Source of the DNA: Bacillota bacterium
GTDB taxonomy: Bacteria > Bacillota > Clostridia > Christensenellales > SZUA-584
Direction: 5' to 3'
DNA length: 64,000 bases
Assembly: GCA_023412005.1 (NCBI GenBank)
Contig: JAEYOE010000024.1
Span: 41,308-105,307, forward strand
The notes under the pieces: model-generated
Seen by the model: the letters and a program-made list of their open reading frames with translations, nothing else
Databases searched by the model: none
What the model was told of the DNA's origin: nothing
Made by a program: the position numbers and the translations under genes
Shown: piece by piece, positions 52,431-61,166 of the stretch
Layout: every line of letters begins with the position of its first letter
How positions within the stretch are numbered: the first letter of the stretch is position 1

Positions 52431-52461
52431 GATGCCATCCCTTATACCCGCAAAATAAAAA

Positions 52462-52515
52462 CTACAATGCAACTGTGTTGTTAACTTACAAGTACATTGT
52501 AGTGTTCATATTATA
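52462..52515 (-). promoter_or_regulatory. -10 box followed by a leader terminator ahead of the DapA-RpiB-transketolase genes
   Basis: Minus strand: TATAAT at 52515-52510 without a good -35. Just downstream, CTACAATG (52502-52495) pairs with CATTGTAG (52469-52462), with an inner TTGT/ACAA pairing, followed by TTTTTATTTT. The hairpin could end transcription from the permease gene at 52568, or act as an attenuator for transcripts starting at the TATAAT. Which one applies cannot be decided from sequence. Confidence 0.5.
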
Positions 52516-52567
52516 GCTTCACAATGGGTCTGAATTCGTATTAAGAGGATATATTTCAGATATGCGG

Positions 52568-53527
52568 TCAGTCTTTATTTTCGCGCTTAAATATGCTTTT
52601 TCTCAGAGCGATGAGTATAAGCAGTATCACTGCAATGATGATAGAGCGTATAGAATTAAACACAAACAGCCCGTATATGAGGCGTGTCAGCACGGCGATA
52701 ATTCCTGCCCCAATACAAACCCGAAAGAACATTTTCGCACCGCTGCATAGCGATACACCGCCGATAACAGCCGCCAACAGTATCTCAACGTCCGCACCGC
52801 CGTCATAAAACCGGGCCGCAATGGCGCTGTCCGCGAGCACCATCAAGCTCCCGAGTCCAGCCATAAAGCCTGCCCCCGTATAGGCATATATCTTAATCCG
52901 GTGAATATTGAGCCCGCTCAGCTGAGCCGAGCGTTCGCTACCCCCTATAGCAAACACCTGTCGTCCTGCCACAGTATAACGGAAGAGCAAATAACAACCC
53001 AGCATGATGAACAGTGCAAAAATCAGCGAAGTCGGGATGACAAAAACCGAAACTGATTTAAAAAAATCAAATTCCGGGCGTGTATCAAAAATGATGATAT
53101 TGTTCGTTATCGCACCTGATATACCTCGTGCCAACAGTCCTGTCCCCATCGTTGTTATAATGGGTGTAATGTCTAATTTGGAAATAAAGATACCGTTAAT
53201 TAATCCCATTAAGCTGCCTAACACAATACCGACCAGCACTGCGGGAACCAACCCCATCGTTTGGGTCTCCACCAGAAAATAGATGGTACTTGACGACAGC
53301 AAACTGACACTGACGATGGACAGGTCAATCCCCCCCGTCGCCAACACGATGCTCTCCGCCATGGCAAGTACAGCCACCAGCGCGGCGCTCTTGAGCACGC
53401 TGACAATAACGGGGTAAGTAAAAAAGTAGTTGTTGATCATATATGCGCCAATAAGCAGCGCCGCAATGACGACAATATTTCCGACAATTCTAAATAGACT
53501 CCGGCGTCTATCTTTGCCTTTAATCAT
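52568..53527 (-). CDS. RbsC-type sugar ABC permease (3)
   Basis: A 319-aa permease with 8-10 helices and the family signature VLATGGIDLSIVSVSLLS, close to the RbsC consensus. The coupling region VILLAAVIGGVSLCSGAKMFF is present. No ATPase gene is next to it, so it must share an ATPase (37945 or 41631) or one outside the window. The partner binding protein may be the one at 56495. AGGAGG precedes the ATG. A terminator lies just upstream, so it may have its own promoter. Confidence 0.92.
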   Translation of the reverse strand: MIKGKDRRRSLFRIVGNIVVIAALLIGAYMINNYFFTYPVIVSVLKSAALVAVLAMAESIVLATGGIDLSIVSVSLLSSSTIYFLVETQTMGLVPAVLVGIVLGSLMGLINGIFISKLDITPIITTMGTGLLARGISGAITNNIIIFDTRPEFDFFKSVSVFVIPTSLIFALFIMLGCYLLFRYTVAGRQVFAIGGSERSAQLSGLNIHRIKIYAYTGAGFMAGLGSLMVLADSAIAARFYDGGADVEILLAAVIGGVSLCSGAKMFFRVCIGAGIIAVLTRLIYGLFVFNSIRSIIIAVILLILIALRKSIFKRENKD

Positions 53528-53567
53528 TCAATGCCTCCTGCCTAATCAATTCATTGCTGGCTATATG

Positions 53568-53601
53568 AAAAAGAACCGCCGAATTCACGGCAGCCCTTTT
53601 T
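53568..53601 (-). terminator. Terminator after the cyclase-family gene
   Basis: Minus strand: AAAAAG, then GCCG-TGAATT-CGGC (53591-53578), then CTTTTT. The short GC core flanked by A and T runs lies in the 147-bp gap between the cyclase-family gene and permease 3. Confidence 0.6.
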
Positions 53602-53674
53602 AGTCCATCGTATGCCAATCTTATGCTGTCCTAATTCAGATAAATTATATCATAATCATGCAGCAATGAAATAA

Positions 53675-54310
53675 TTATTCCTCAATCGCAAACGCCCGTA
53701 CCGGAGAACCGTCAAGACCTTTGAGCTTTAACGGGACAGCATACAGTTCCACATACTCCTTCGCTATCTGATCAACGTTTGCCAAGCTTTCTACGATATA
53801 AATTTCGCCTTCCAGCAATAGCGTATGGATTTCGGCATGTCTAAGCGCATTCACCGAAGGGCTTTCCAGCCCAATCAGACGGATATTATGCGCCGCCAGC
53901 CAAGCCACCGCCTCTTCACTGATACCCGGGAATGATGTAAAGAAATCTTCCTTACCGAAATGCTTGCCCCATCCCGTTCGTATGATAACCGTATCCACAC
54001 CATCCAGCTTGTCAGCAAAACGATCCAGCTGTCCTGCCGTGATCTCTTCCAAAGGCTTTAAAAATGTGAAATCCATCACATAAGCGCGTCCCATAAACCT
54101 GTCGATCTCGACTTGATCCACAGTCTTTCCGCCCTTAATTTTGTGTACCGGAACATCAATATGCGTCCCTGTGTGCGTCCCGAATATGACCTGACTGACA
54201 AAATAACCATTGTTATAGTCGTGATGAGTCAATACCCCTACCGCAGGGTCAGCAGGAAACACAGGCATCTGATGTGTGATTGGATGCGACAAATCGATAA
54301 CCTTTTTCAT
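53675..54310 (-). CDS. Cyclase-family metal hydrolase (kynurenine formamidase-like)
   Basis: A 211-aa protein of the PF04199 cyclase family. The metal-binding signature HTGTHIDVPVH (about residues 45-55) is intact, and the distal LIGLESPSVNALRHAEIHTLLL segment is typical. Members hydrolyse amides or lactones with Zn or Mn. In this sugar locus a lactonase role, opening a sugar-acid lactone made by one of the dehydrogenases, is the simplest guess. It is 11 bp downstream of the Zn-alcohol dehydrogenase gene. Confidence 0.88.
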   Translation of the reverse strand: MKKVIDLSHPITHQMPVFPADPAVGVLTHHDYNNGYFVSQVIFGTHTGTHIDVPVHKIKGGKTVDQVEIDRFMGRAYVMDFTFLKPLEEITAGQLDRFADKLDGVDTVIIRTGWGKHFGKEDFFTSFPGISEEAVAWLAAHNIRLIGLESPSVNALRHAEIHTLLLEGEIYIVESLANVDQIAKEYVELYAVPLKLKGLDGSPVRAFAIEE

Positions 54311-54321
54311 ATACGACTCCT

Positions 54322-55368
54322 TTACGGTCTTAGTATGATTTTGCAGGCGTTGTCGCGCCTTTCCACCATCATATCCAGAGCGTTTTTAAAATCTTCATAA
54401 CTCTTCATGTCCATCACATGGGTTATAAGATTATTAACGTCCAGCATACCGTTCTCCATCATGCTGATGACTTCGCCCCATATATCCGGGCTCCCCAAAG
54501 AACCATACAGCGAAATATCTCTGGTAATAAACGAATCCCAGTTGCAATTCGGTTTTTTAGCACCGAAGAAACCCACCATGCCGACTTTTCCGCACGGATT
54601 GATGACCTTCTCGATATCATCAAAAACCGATATGCCGCCCGACGTCTCTATGACTGTATCAATCATCTCACCGTTGGTAATTTCACGTACCCGTTCTGTC
54701 AGGTCCTCCTCGCGAACATTGATATAACCGTCCAGATCGTATGCTTTTGCCTTGTCGAGTCTTTCTTTTCTCGTTCCGGACAGCATCACTTTTTTGGGAT
54801 TGAACAGTTTCTTGACGATTTGTGCCGCCTGAAGTCCAATTGGTCCCGGCCCAATGACCAGTACATTTTCGTTCGGCTGAATATGGGACCGTTTCACAGC
54901 ATAGTACGCGACACCGGTCGGCTCGATCATCGCCGCTTCCTCAAACGTTATATTGTCAAACTTATGCAGTGCGGAAACAGGGAATGTGATGTGCTCGGCA
55001 AAGGCTCCATCTCGGCTCATTACGCCGGTCTCCGTGCGGTTCACACACATATTCGCCTGGCCTTTTTTGCAAAAACTGCAATGACCGCAGCTAACCGTGC
55101 ATTCTCCGGTAACCTTGTCACCCACTTTAAAATCACCGGCATCAGGGCCGACCTCTGTGATGACACCGGACCATTCATGCCCAGGAATCATTGGCAGCTT
55201 GCAAAGGCCATTCTGAATATAGACCATTTCGTTGGTAAAAAGCTCATAATCTGTACCGCAAAGGCCGATTGCCTTGACTTTAATCACAACCTCGCCTGAT
55301 TCAGGCTTTTTAACGGGTACTTCTTCATAGCGGGCATCATTTGGTCCGTGAATAACTATCGCTTTCAT
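54322..55368 (-). CDS. Zinc-dependent alcohol/polyol dehydrogenase (MDR family)
   Basis: A 348-aa medium-chain dehydrogenase. Catalytic zinc ligands are Cys in AIGLCGTDYE (about 37) and the GHEWSG motif (about 63). The structural zinc cluster CTVSCGHCSFCKKGQANMC is complete. The NAD-binding GPGPIGLQAAQ motif is at about 169. It is closest in type to sorbitol/threonine dehydrogenases. It would oxidise a sugar alcohol or sugar to the keto form. GGAGG precedes the start. Confidence 0.93.
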   Translation of the reverse strand: MKAIVIHGPNDARYEEVPVKKPESGEVVIKVKAIGLCGTDYELFTNEMVYIQNGLCKLPMIPGHEWSGVITEVGPDAGDFKVGDKVTGECTVSCGHCSFCKKGQANMCVNRTETGVMSRDGAFAEHITFPVSALHKFDNITFEEAAMIEPTGVAYYAVKRSHIQPNENVLVIGPGPIGLQAAQIVKKLFNPKKVMLSGTRKERLDKAKAYDLDGYINVREEDLTERVREITNGEMIDTVIETSGGISVFDDIEKVINPCGKVGMVGFFGAKKPNCNWDSFITRDISLYGSLGSPDIWGEVISMMENGMLDVNNLITHVMDMKSYEDFKNALDMMVERRDNACKIILRP

Positions 55369-55412
55369 CGCAGAAAATCCTCCATCGTTTTATGTTTTTG
55401 TGTTATAGATGC

Positions 55413-56471
55413 TTAAAGTGCTTCTTTGAACGATTTAATCTCTTGATCGCCTTCAAGAACGCCAATTTCAAGGTTCATCTCCACTTTTTCTTTGGGCTTT
55501 AATATGGGCAGCCATCCGTTTTTTCTTGATTCCGAAATGCCCACATTATAGGTATTGGACGGTTCCATCGCAACCACATAGTCTTGTTTGCCTAGCATTT
55601 TCCACTGGTTTCCCACCGGCAGTGTTTTTGGATCATAGCCTAAATAAACGCCCATTTTTAGCTGTTCATTGATCACTGCCTGATAAACGCGAGATCTGTC
55701 AGCTGGCATTTCATGCAGGAAAGTCTCAAACTGGTAGTCCGCGTTCGGCTCGGACATACTTGTAAAATCACCCGTACCCGGCTGTTCAGATGTTCGAAGC
55801 GCCAGCACCTTTTCTGCCGAGGAATAAAATCTTGAGTGTTCGCTGACGATCGGGAAAGGCTGATTGACATGATACATGATCATGAAAGGAGATTCCTGAT
55901 ACCCCTCATTCTCCACAATGTCTTTAATGAATATCTTCTTCTGGCCGAATATGCATTTGATCTCACGGGTCAGCACAAGGTTCTCATTATAAATGATCGC
56001 TTCGCGCATTTTTCCCGTCACCTTTATGACATAGTCGTTGTCTTCCCAGTACTCGTCAATCCAATACTTTTCTGCGGGTGTGTGGGATATCCGGCCATGA
56101 AGCCCGTGATACACGCCTTGATCCTCACACGGTTCCCCCACCTGTATCAAACCACATGTGGTCAGCAAACCGCCGTAGAAGTTGCGCAGCCACTGATGTC
56201 CCTGATTTTCAAAATATGTGGGAGCAATGACCCCCACTTTGCTCTGCCAAGATACAGGAATGCCGCAATAGCTTGCCTCTCCGATATCCATTCCTCTATC
56301 AATATGAATCGTAAACACAAGGCCGCTGCCGGTTTTCACCTCTACCGCCCTGACGCCAGCCGCTTTCCCTTCCGTAAACTTAAACGGGCGCGCGCCAGCC
56401 ACCTGCGACATTGCGCTAATTCTTTCACAAAACTGCTCTCTGGTCAATTGCATTCCGAATGCGTTAATCAT
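55413..56471 (-). CDS. DUF4432 / aldose-1-epimerase-like protein
   Basis: A 352-aa protein of the galactose-mutarotase fold, DUF4432-like. Typical segments are GSGLVFTIHIDRGMDIGEASYCGIPVSWQS, THGLHGRI-like YHGLHGRISHTPAE (His about 123-126), and IMYHVNQPFPIV. These proteins probably interconvert sugar anomers or act on related compounds, but no reaction is established. ATG 56471 has GAGG 6 nt upstream. It is 17 bp past the binding-protein gene's downstream neighbour and in line with the dehydrogenase genes. Confidence 0.85.
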   Translation of the reverse strand: MINAFGMQLTREQFCERISAMSQVAGARPFKFTEGKAAGVRAVEVKTGSGLVFTIHIDRGMDIGEASYCGIPVSWQSKVGVIAPTYFENQGHQWLRNFYGGLLTTCGLIQVGEPCEDQGVYHGLHGRISHTPAEKYWIDEYWEDNDYVIKVTGKMREAIIYNENLVLTREIKCIFGQKKIFIKDIVENEGYQESPFMIMYHVNQPFPIVSEHSRFYSSAEKVLALRTSEQPGTGDFTSMSEPNADYQFETFLHEMPADRSRVYQAVINEQLKMGVYLGYDPKTLPVGNQWKMLGKQDYVVAMEPSNTYNVGISESRKNGWLPILKPKEKVEMNLEIGVLEGDQEIKSFKEAL

Positions 56472-56494
56472 TTTCAACCTCGCCTTTTAAAGTC

Positions 56495-57505
56495 TCAAAG
56501 GAAATCGTCCACATTGTCTTTTGTAACCACAATGATCCCTGTGTCGACCTTCTCAGGCATCAAGCTGATGCTTGGCCCGTTTTTTAGCCGGCTGTTGTGG
56601 TTGTAATCATATAAAAATTTCAAACCATAATACGACATGGTAAACGTTCGCTGCACCAGTGCAGCTTCTATTTTTCCTTGCTCCACAAGCTCTAATACCT
56701 GAGAGTCTTTGTCAAACGTAACCACTTTTATTTCACTTAGCTTTTGATTCTCACTCAAAGCAATGGCTGCCCCCACACCACTCGCTGCGTTCGTACCAAA
56801 CACACCGGTGATGGACGGAAATTCTTTAAACATTTGTTCGGCGATGTTCGCAGCCTTGGATGGATCCGCCTGATCATTCATGACCGCTACCACATTGATG
56901 TCAGGATAGTTGCTCTGAATACATTCCTCAAACCCACGTTGGCGTTCATCCAAGCTGTAGATACCGGGTATGGTTAGTATCCCCACATCCCCTTTACCGT
57001 TCAAGCTCTTGCCGATAATATCTGCCGCAATGTAGCCGGAGTGATAATTATCTGTTCCAATGTATGTGAGCCGTTTGCTGTACGGCGCGTCATTGTCAAT
57101 GCAGATAACCGGTATACCCATATCAATTGCCCTGTTGATAGGTCCTGTCATGGCCTCCATATCGATAGGGCATAATAAGATGCCGGCCGGTTTTCTTTTG
57201 ACGACCTGTTCGAAAATATCCAGCTGTCTTAAGGCGTCACTGCCATTTTCGCCAGTGAATACAACATCTACACCCAGCTCCTGTGCAGCCGCTTCTAAGC
57301 CATGGCGGTGGTCCTGCCAGTAGGGCAGTATGATATGCATTCCAACAGTATAATAAACCTCTTTTGGTTCATCTTCAGGTAATGCTTCCTGACTGTTCAG
57401 TGCCGGATCTTTATCCTCATCTTTGACACTGTATATCGATCCGCATCCGGCAAGTGCAGTTATTAACAGTATTGCTGATATTATGAGTGCTGCAATCTTT
57501 TTCAT
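56495..57505 (-). CDS. Sugar ABC transporter substrate-binding lipoprotein (third, RbsB-like)
   Basis: A 336-aa lipoprotein with lipobox LAGC (Cys21) and a type I binding-protein fold: YYTVGMHIILPYWQDHRHGLEAAAQELGVDVVFTGENGSD, DMGIPVICIDNDAPYSKRLTYIGTDNYHSG, and FDKDSQVLELVEQGKIEAALVQ. It is not a close paralogue of the two at 35170 and 36759. It follows the sensor kinase gene by 106 bp, the usual position for the binding protein of a YesMN-controlled importer. It probably pairs with permease 3. Confidence 0.92.
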   Translation of the reverse strand: MKKIAALIISAILLITALAGCGSIYSVKDEDKDPALNSQEALPEDEPKEVYYTVGMHIILPYWQDHRHGLEAAAQELGVDVVFTGENGSDALRQLDIFEQVVKRKPAGILLCPIDMEAMTGPINRAIDMGIPVICIDNDAPYSKRLTYIGTDNYHSGYIAADIIGKSLNGKGDVGILTIPGIYSLDERQRGFEECIQSNYPDINVVAVMNDQADPSKAANIAEQMFKEFPSITGVFGTNAASGVGAAIALSENQKLSEIKVVTFDKDSQVLELVEQGKIEAALVQRTFTMSYYGLKFLYDYNHNSRLKNGPSISLMPEKVDTGIIVVTKDNVDDFL

Positions 57506-57611
57506 TTATACCTCTTTCAAAAAAGAAGTCAGCCTTTTGTCGCAATAACATATATAAAAGGTACTTCTTTTTACATTGTGCTTCAATGCGTCTACTTTCA
57601 TATTTGTTGTA

Positions 57612-59438
57612 CTATTTTGTGGTTTTAGGAATACGAAGCTCAACCTTTGTTCCCATGTGTTTTAAGCTGAATATCCTTAAACCAAAACTGTCATCAAATA
57701 TTAATTTAATTCGCTCATTAATATTGATCAATCCAAGGCCGATCTTTATCTTAGACTCATTCCTGGAGTTTACTCCTCGGGCGAGACACTCATTGATTGC
57801 ATCAAGGGTCTCTTTTTCAATACCATCGCCGTCATCCTCGATCGTGATAAGGACACTGTCGAGCGTCAATGTCGATTTAATTCTTAGCGTTCCTTTTCCA
57901 GGCTTGGTTTCCAATCCATGTATAATTGCATTTTCAACCAGCGGCTGAATCACGAGCTTTGGTATCAAGCAATCTTTTGTATCCTCTTCAATTTCATTTA
58001 TAACGATAAATTTATTATTGAACCGGAATTGCTGGATATTCAAATAATTTGCAATATTCTTAAGTTCCTCTTCCAGTGTCACCATTGCATTCTTGTTTGT
58101 AATGCTGTATCTGAATATATCCGCCAGTGCCTTAACCATTTTTTCAATGCCTTCAACCTCTTCTTCAATCGCTTGTCCTCTAATCGATTCAAGCGTATTA
58201 TAGAGAAAATGCGGATTAATCTGGCTCTGAAGTGCGTCAATCTCCGCCTGTTTTTTCATAATTCCCGCTGTATATTCGCTGTCGATCAGCTGCTTTAAAC
58301 GCACGATCAGCGAGTTAAGATCATTATACATCGGATATAGATTGTTGCCGCGCTGTACATCCTGCAGCATCAGTTCAGAATCGCCCGTCACGATCGCATG
58401 CAGAGCTCCTTCCACGTTGGTGATAGGGCGATAAACGCGTCTGTTAAATAAAATGACGATCAGTATGTTTACAATTATGAGTATTAAGCTTGAGAAAAGT
58501 ATAATATTATACATAGAGTATGTCTTCTCGCCAAAAAAGTCGCTCCCCGCTATATAAAGAAGCGTACATCCTGAGGAAACGGATTTGTCATAAAAAACAT
58601 ATTTATTCTCACCATAAGCTTTGGTTTCCAGCATTCCTGACGTGTTATTCAACTGATCCCGGAATTGGCCTGTTCTCACCAACTGTTCATCTCCTATGGC
58701 ATTCTCATTACGAAACGACATCAGTATCTGCCCGTCGGCGTTGATCATAACGATAGATCCGTTGTTCAGCAATCCCAAATCCTGAAAGTATGTACGATAA
58801 GATTCCCAGTTCTTCTCTATAACCACGATAGCATTTTCTTCGTTCTCTTGTTCCGGCTTATAATACTTGATGAACACCATGCTTTGCCCAAGCGTATCCC
58901 CTGTACTCCTCATTAAGATTGTCCCTTTACTCTTTTGTTTAATGAGCTCTGAGTATCTGGATTTGGTTCCGCTGGTATAATAGAATGGGCTATAAGGGTT
59001 GGTATATGAGATCATTCCTCCTTTTGGCCGATATATGGATATGCCCGATATATCCTCATTTAACTTAAAAATGTTATCAATAATGGTGTTTAGCTCATTG
59101 CTGTTATTTTGAATCGTCGTAGATAGGTTTTGTTCCTCAAAGTAAAAGTAGGATTCGTCATAAACCATTCCCGACATTTTTTCTATACGTTCAATTTCTA
59201 GCCGGGTATTTAGCGCCACCTGGTTAATATAATGTGATACAGTTTGTATATCTCGCTGCTGATTTGAGCTGTTTGTGTAATTTAGATTAATGATTCCATA
59301 AAAGAGCTGTGTAATTAAAACGCAGACGAAATAAACGCCCACGACCAAAACAATATTTGACTTTATTTTTAATACTTTAGCCTGCTTAAAAAATTCCCGA
59401 ACCCGATTTGATAATTTTGCAATCCATCTTTCTATCAT
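57612..59438 (-). CDS. YesM-type sensor histidine kinase
   Basis: A 608-aa kinase. TM1 is about 27-47, a large extracytoplasmic sensor covers about 50-310, and TM2 is about 312-335. A HAMP-like linker follows, then His_kinase (PF06580) with the phosphoacceptor in QINPHFLYNTLESIRGQA (about residue 418), and a HATPase_c domain with IQPLVENAIIHGL and GLGLININERI. It forms the standard pair with the AraC-type regulator at 59469. The sensor probably detects an external sugar directly or through a binding protein. Confidence 0.95.
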   Translation of the reverse strand: MIERWIAKLSNRVREFFKQAKVLKIKSNIVLVVGVYFVCVLITQLFYGIINLNYTNSSNQQRDIQTVSHYINQVALNTRLEIERIEKMSGMVYDESYFYFEEQNLSTTIQNNSNELNTIIDNIFKLNEDISGISIYRPKGGMISYTNPYSPFYYTSGTKSRYSELIKQKSKGTILMRSTGDTLGQSMVFIKYYKPEQENEENAIVVIEKNWESYRTYFQDLGLLNNGSIVMINADGQILMSFRNENAIGDEQLVRTGQFRDQLNNTSGMLETKAYGENKYVFYDKSVSSGCTLLYIAGSDFFGEKTYSMYNIILFSSLILIIVNILIVILFNRRVYRPITNVEGALHAIVTGDSELMLQDVQRGNNLYPMYNDLNSLIVRLKQLIDSEYTAGIMKKQAEIDALQSQINPHFLYNTLESIRGQAIEEEVEGIEKMVKALADIFRYSITNKNAMVTLEEELKNIANYLNIQQFRFNNKFIVINEIEEDTKDCLIPKLVIQPLVENAIIHGLETKPGKGTLRIKSTLTLDSVLITIEDDGDGIEKETLDAINECLARGVNSRNESKIKIGLGLININERIKLIFDDSFGLRIFSLKHMGTKVELRIPKTTK

Positions 59439-59468
59439 ACCGTTCTTCCTCCATTGGACTGCCCAGCT

Positions 59469-61052
59469 TTAAATATTGAGATTTCGATAGTCTGTCGGGT
59501 TAACACCTACTTTTTTCTTAAATAGCCTGCTGAAATACTTTGAGTCCTTATAACCAACCATTTCAGATACGTCTATGACTTTGTACCTGACGTCTTTTAG
59601 AAGTTCTTTGGCCACACTAATGCGGTAATCGCTTAAATAGTCAGTAAAGTTCTCCCCAGTTTTCTTTTTAAAAACCTCGCTTACGTATGTAGGATTCAAA
59701 CATACCAATTTTGCGACATCTTCGAGCCTGATATCTGACGTATAATTATTCATGATGTACGTCTTAATCTCACTGATCGCTTTGTCATTTCCCTCTTGTT
59801 TGAACTCCGAGTGAATTGCTTCAAATTCCTTGACTATCTGGTTCAGATAAGTTTCGATTTTTATTTTAGACAGACAATTTTCTATATACAATTGTGCCAT
59901 ATCCTTCGTGGTATGATCAAGGTGGATTTGTTTTTTCTCCATCGTTTTGAAAAGTGCCCCAATGATTGAGGCAGCGGCTGTATGATAAGCTGCAGGATTA
60001 TGGTGTAAATCCCGGTCAGCTTTTTTTAAAACATTTGCGATTTCCTCCGATGCGCTTTTAATATCGAAGACATCAAAATAGGCTGACAGCCTCTTTTCGT
60101 CGTGAAAATCGAAAAAGGAATGATTATAATTTGAACGCGGCAATTCGATTTGAGCGTCAATAATCTTTCCTGTGCCGAATACCATTCTTGAATAAATGGC
60201 GCTCATAGCCGTATGAAACGACTTACCTATTTCCCCTAATTCTGTTACGTCCTCACCCATTCCGATCGTGAGATCGACTTGGTCTTCATGGTTCTTGTCT
60301 TGCTGATAAGCAGCCATTATAGGCGATAATCCATGTTTTAGGCTGTCCCGTTTTGCATAGTTAAATATAAATATGCCCTTTGAACCTGCCGTGTCTATAT
60401 ACCAGATGGCTTCATTGATATATTCCAGCATGGCTTCTTTAATACCCGCCAAGAACCGCTGATAATCGGATTCCTGATAACTATTGAGCGTTTCCCTTGA
60501 AAAAAAGTCTTGCTTGAACACCACGACGCATAATTTACCAATCGTAAAATGGGTTCCGAATCGGCCGTTTAACTCCTCAACGCCGATGCTCTTTCCTTGA
60601 TGATTGATTAATTTCTTGATTTCGTTTTCCAACAGCTGTGAATCACTGTATTCGATTCTTGTTTTTATTTTTTGCTTTTTATTAATTTTTTCTTTGACAG
60701 AAAGCAACATCTCCTGCAGCTCATCTCTATCCAATGGTTTTACAATATAACCAAAAGCGTCATATTTGATCGCACTTCTGGCATATTCGAAGTCGCTGTA
60801 GCCGCTTATTATCATAAATTCGGTATCAATATTAAGCTCTCTGGCTGTCTTGATAAGTTCTATACCGTCAAGACTGGGCATGCGAATATCTGTGATCACA
60901 AGATCGGGGCGATGTTCTTTTATAAGATTTAGTGCAGATAAGCCGTCACCTGCATCCGCAACAATCTCAAATCCCAATTCATTCCAATCCACTATTTTTC
61001 TTATCAACTTGCAGATCCATGTTTCATCATCAACAACAATCACTTTATACAT
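59469..61052 (-). CDS. YesN-type response regulator with AraC DNA-binding domain
   Basis: A 527-aa regulator. The receiver domain (1-120) has VVDDE, the phosphoacceptor Asp in DLVITDIRMPSLDG (about residue 55), and Lys in YIVKPLD. A long middle region of unknown fold (about 125-425) leads to a C-terminal AraC/XylS double helix-turn-helix (IRLEDVAKLVCLNPTYVSEVFKKKTGENFTDYL..., VSEMVGYKDSKYFSRLFKKKVGVNPTDYR). It should activate the surrounding uptake and catabolic genes in response to the kinase. Confidence 0.95.
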   Translation of the reverse strand: MYKVIVVDDETWICKLIRKIVDWNELGFEIVADAGDGLSALNLIKEHRPDLVITDIRMPSLDGIELIKTARELNIDTEFMIISGYSDFEYARSAIKYDAFGYIVKPLDRDELQEMLLSVKEKINKKQKIKTRIEYSDSQLLENEIKKLINHQGKSIGVEELNGRFGTHFTIGKLCVVVFKQDFFSRETLNSYQESDYQRFLAGIKEAMLEYINEAIWYIDTAGSKGIFIFNYAKRDSLKHGLSPIMAAYQQDKNHEDQVDLTIGMGEDVTELGEIGKSFHTAMSAIYSRMVFGTGKIIDAQIELPRSNYNHSFFDFHDEKRLSAYFDVFDIKSASEEIANVLKKADRDLHHNPAAYHTAAASIIGALFKTMEKKQIHLDHTTKDMAQLYIENCLSKIKIETYLNQIVKEFEAIHSEFKQEGNDKAISEIKTYIMNNYTSDIRLEDVAKLVCLNPTYVSEVFKKKTGENFTDYLSDYRISVAKELLKDVRYKVIDVSEMVGYKDSKYFSRLFKKKVGVNPTDYRNLNI

Positions 61053-61166
61053 GTTTGTACGCCCCTCTAAATAATAGTTTTTAATGATGAGGCATCATCG
61101 TTATGATAGCATCATAGTCCTTTTTGAATGTCGCATCCATATTATAATTTGGATATGCTTTTTATG

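Noticed and set aside
54418..55299. 293-codon open frame on the plus strand
   Set aside because: It is the antisense shadow of the Zn-alcohol dehydrogenase, whose motifs are complete on the minus strand.
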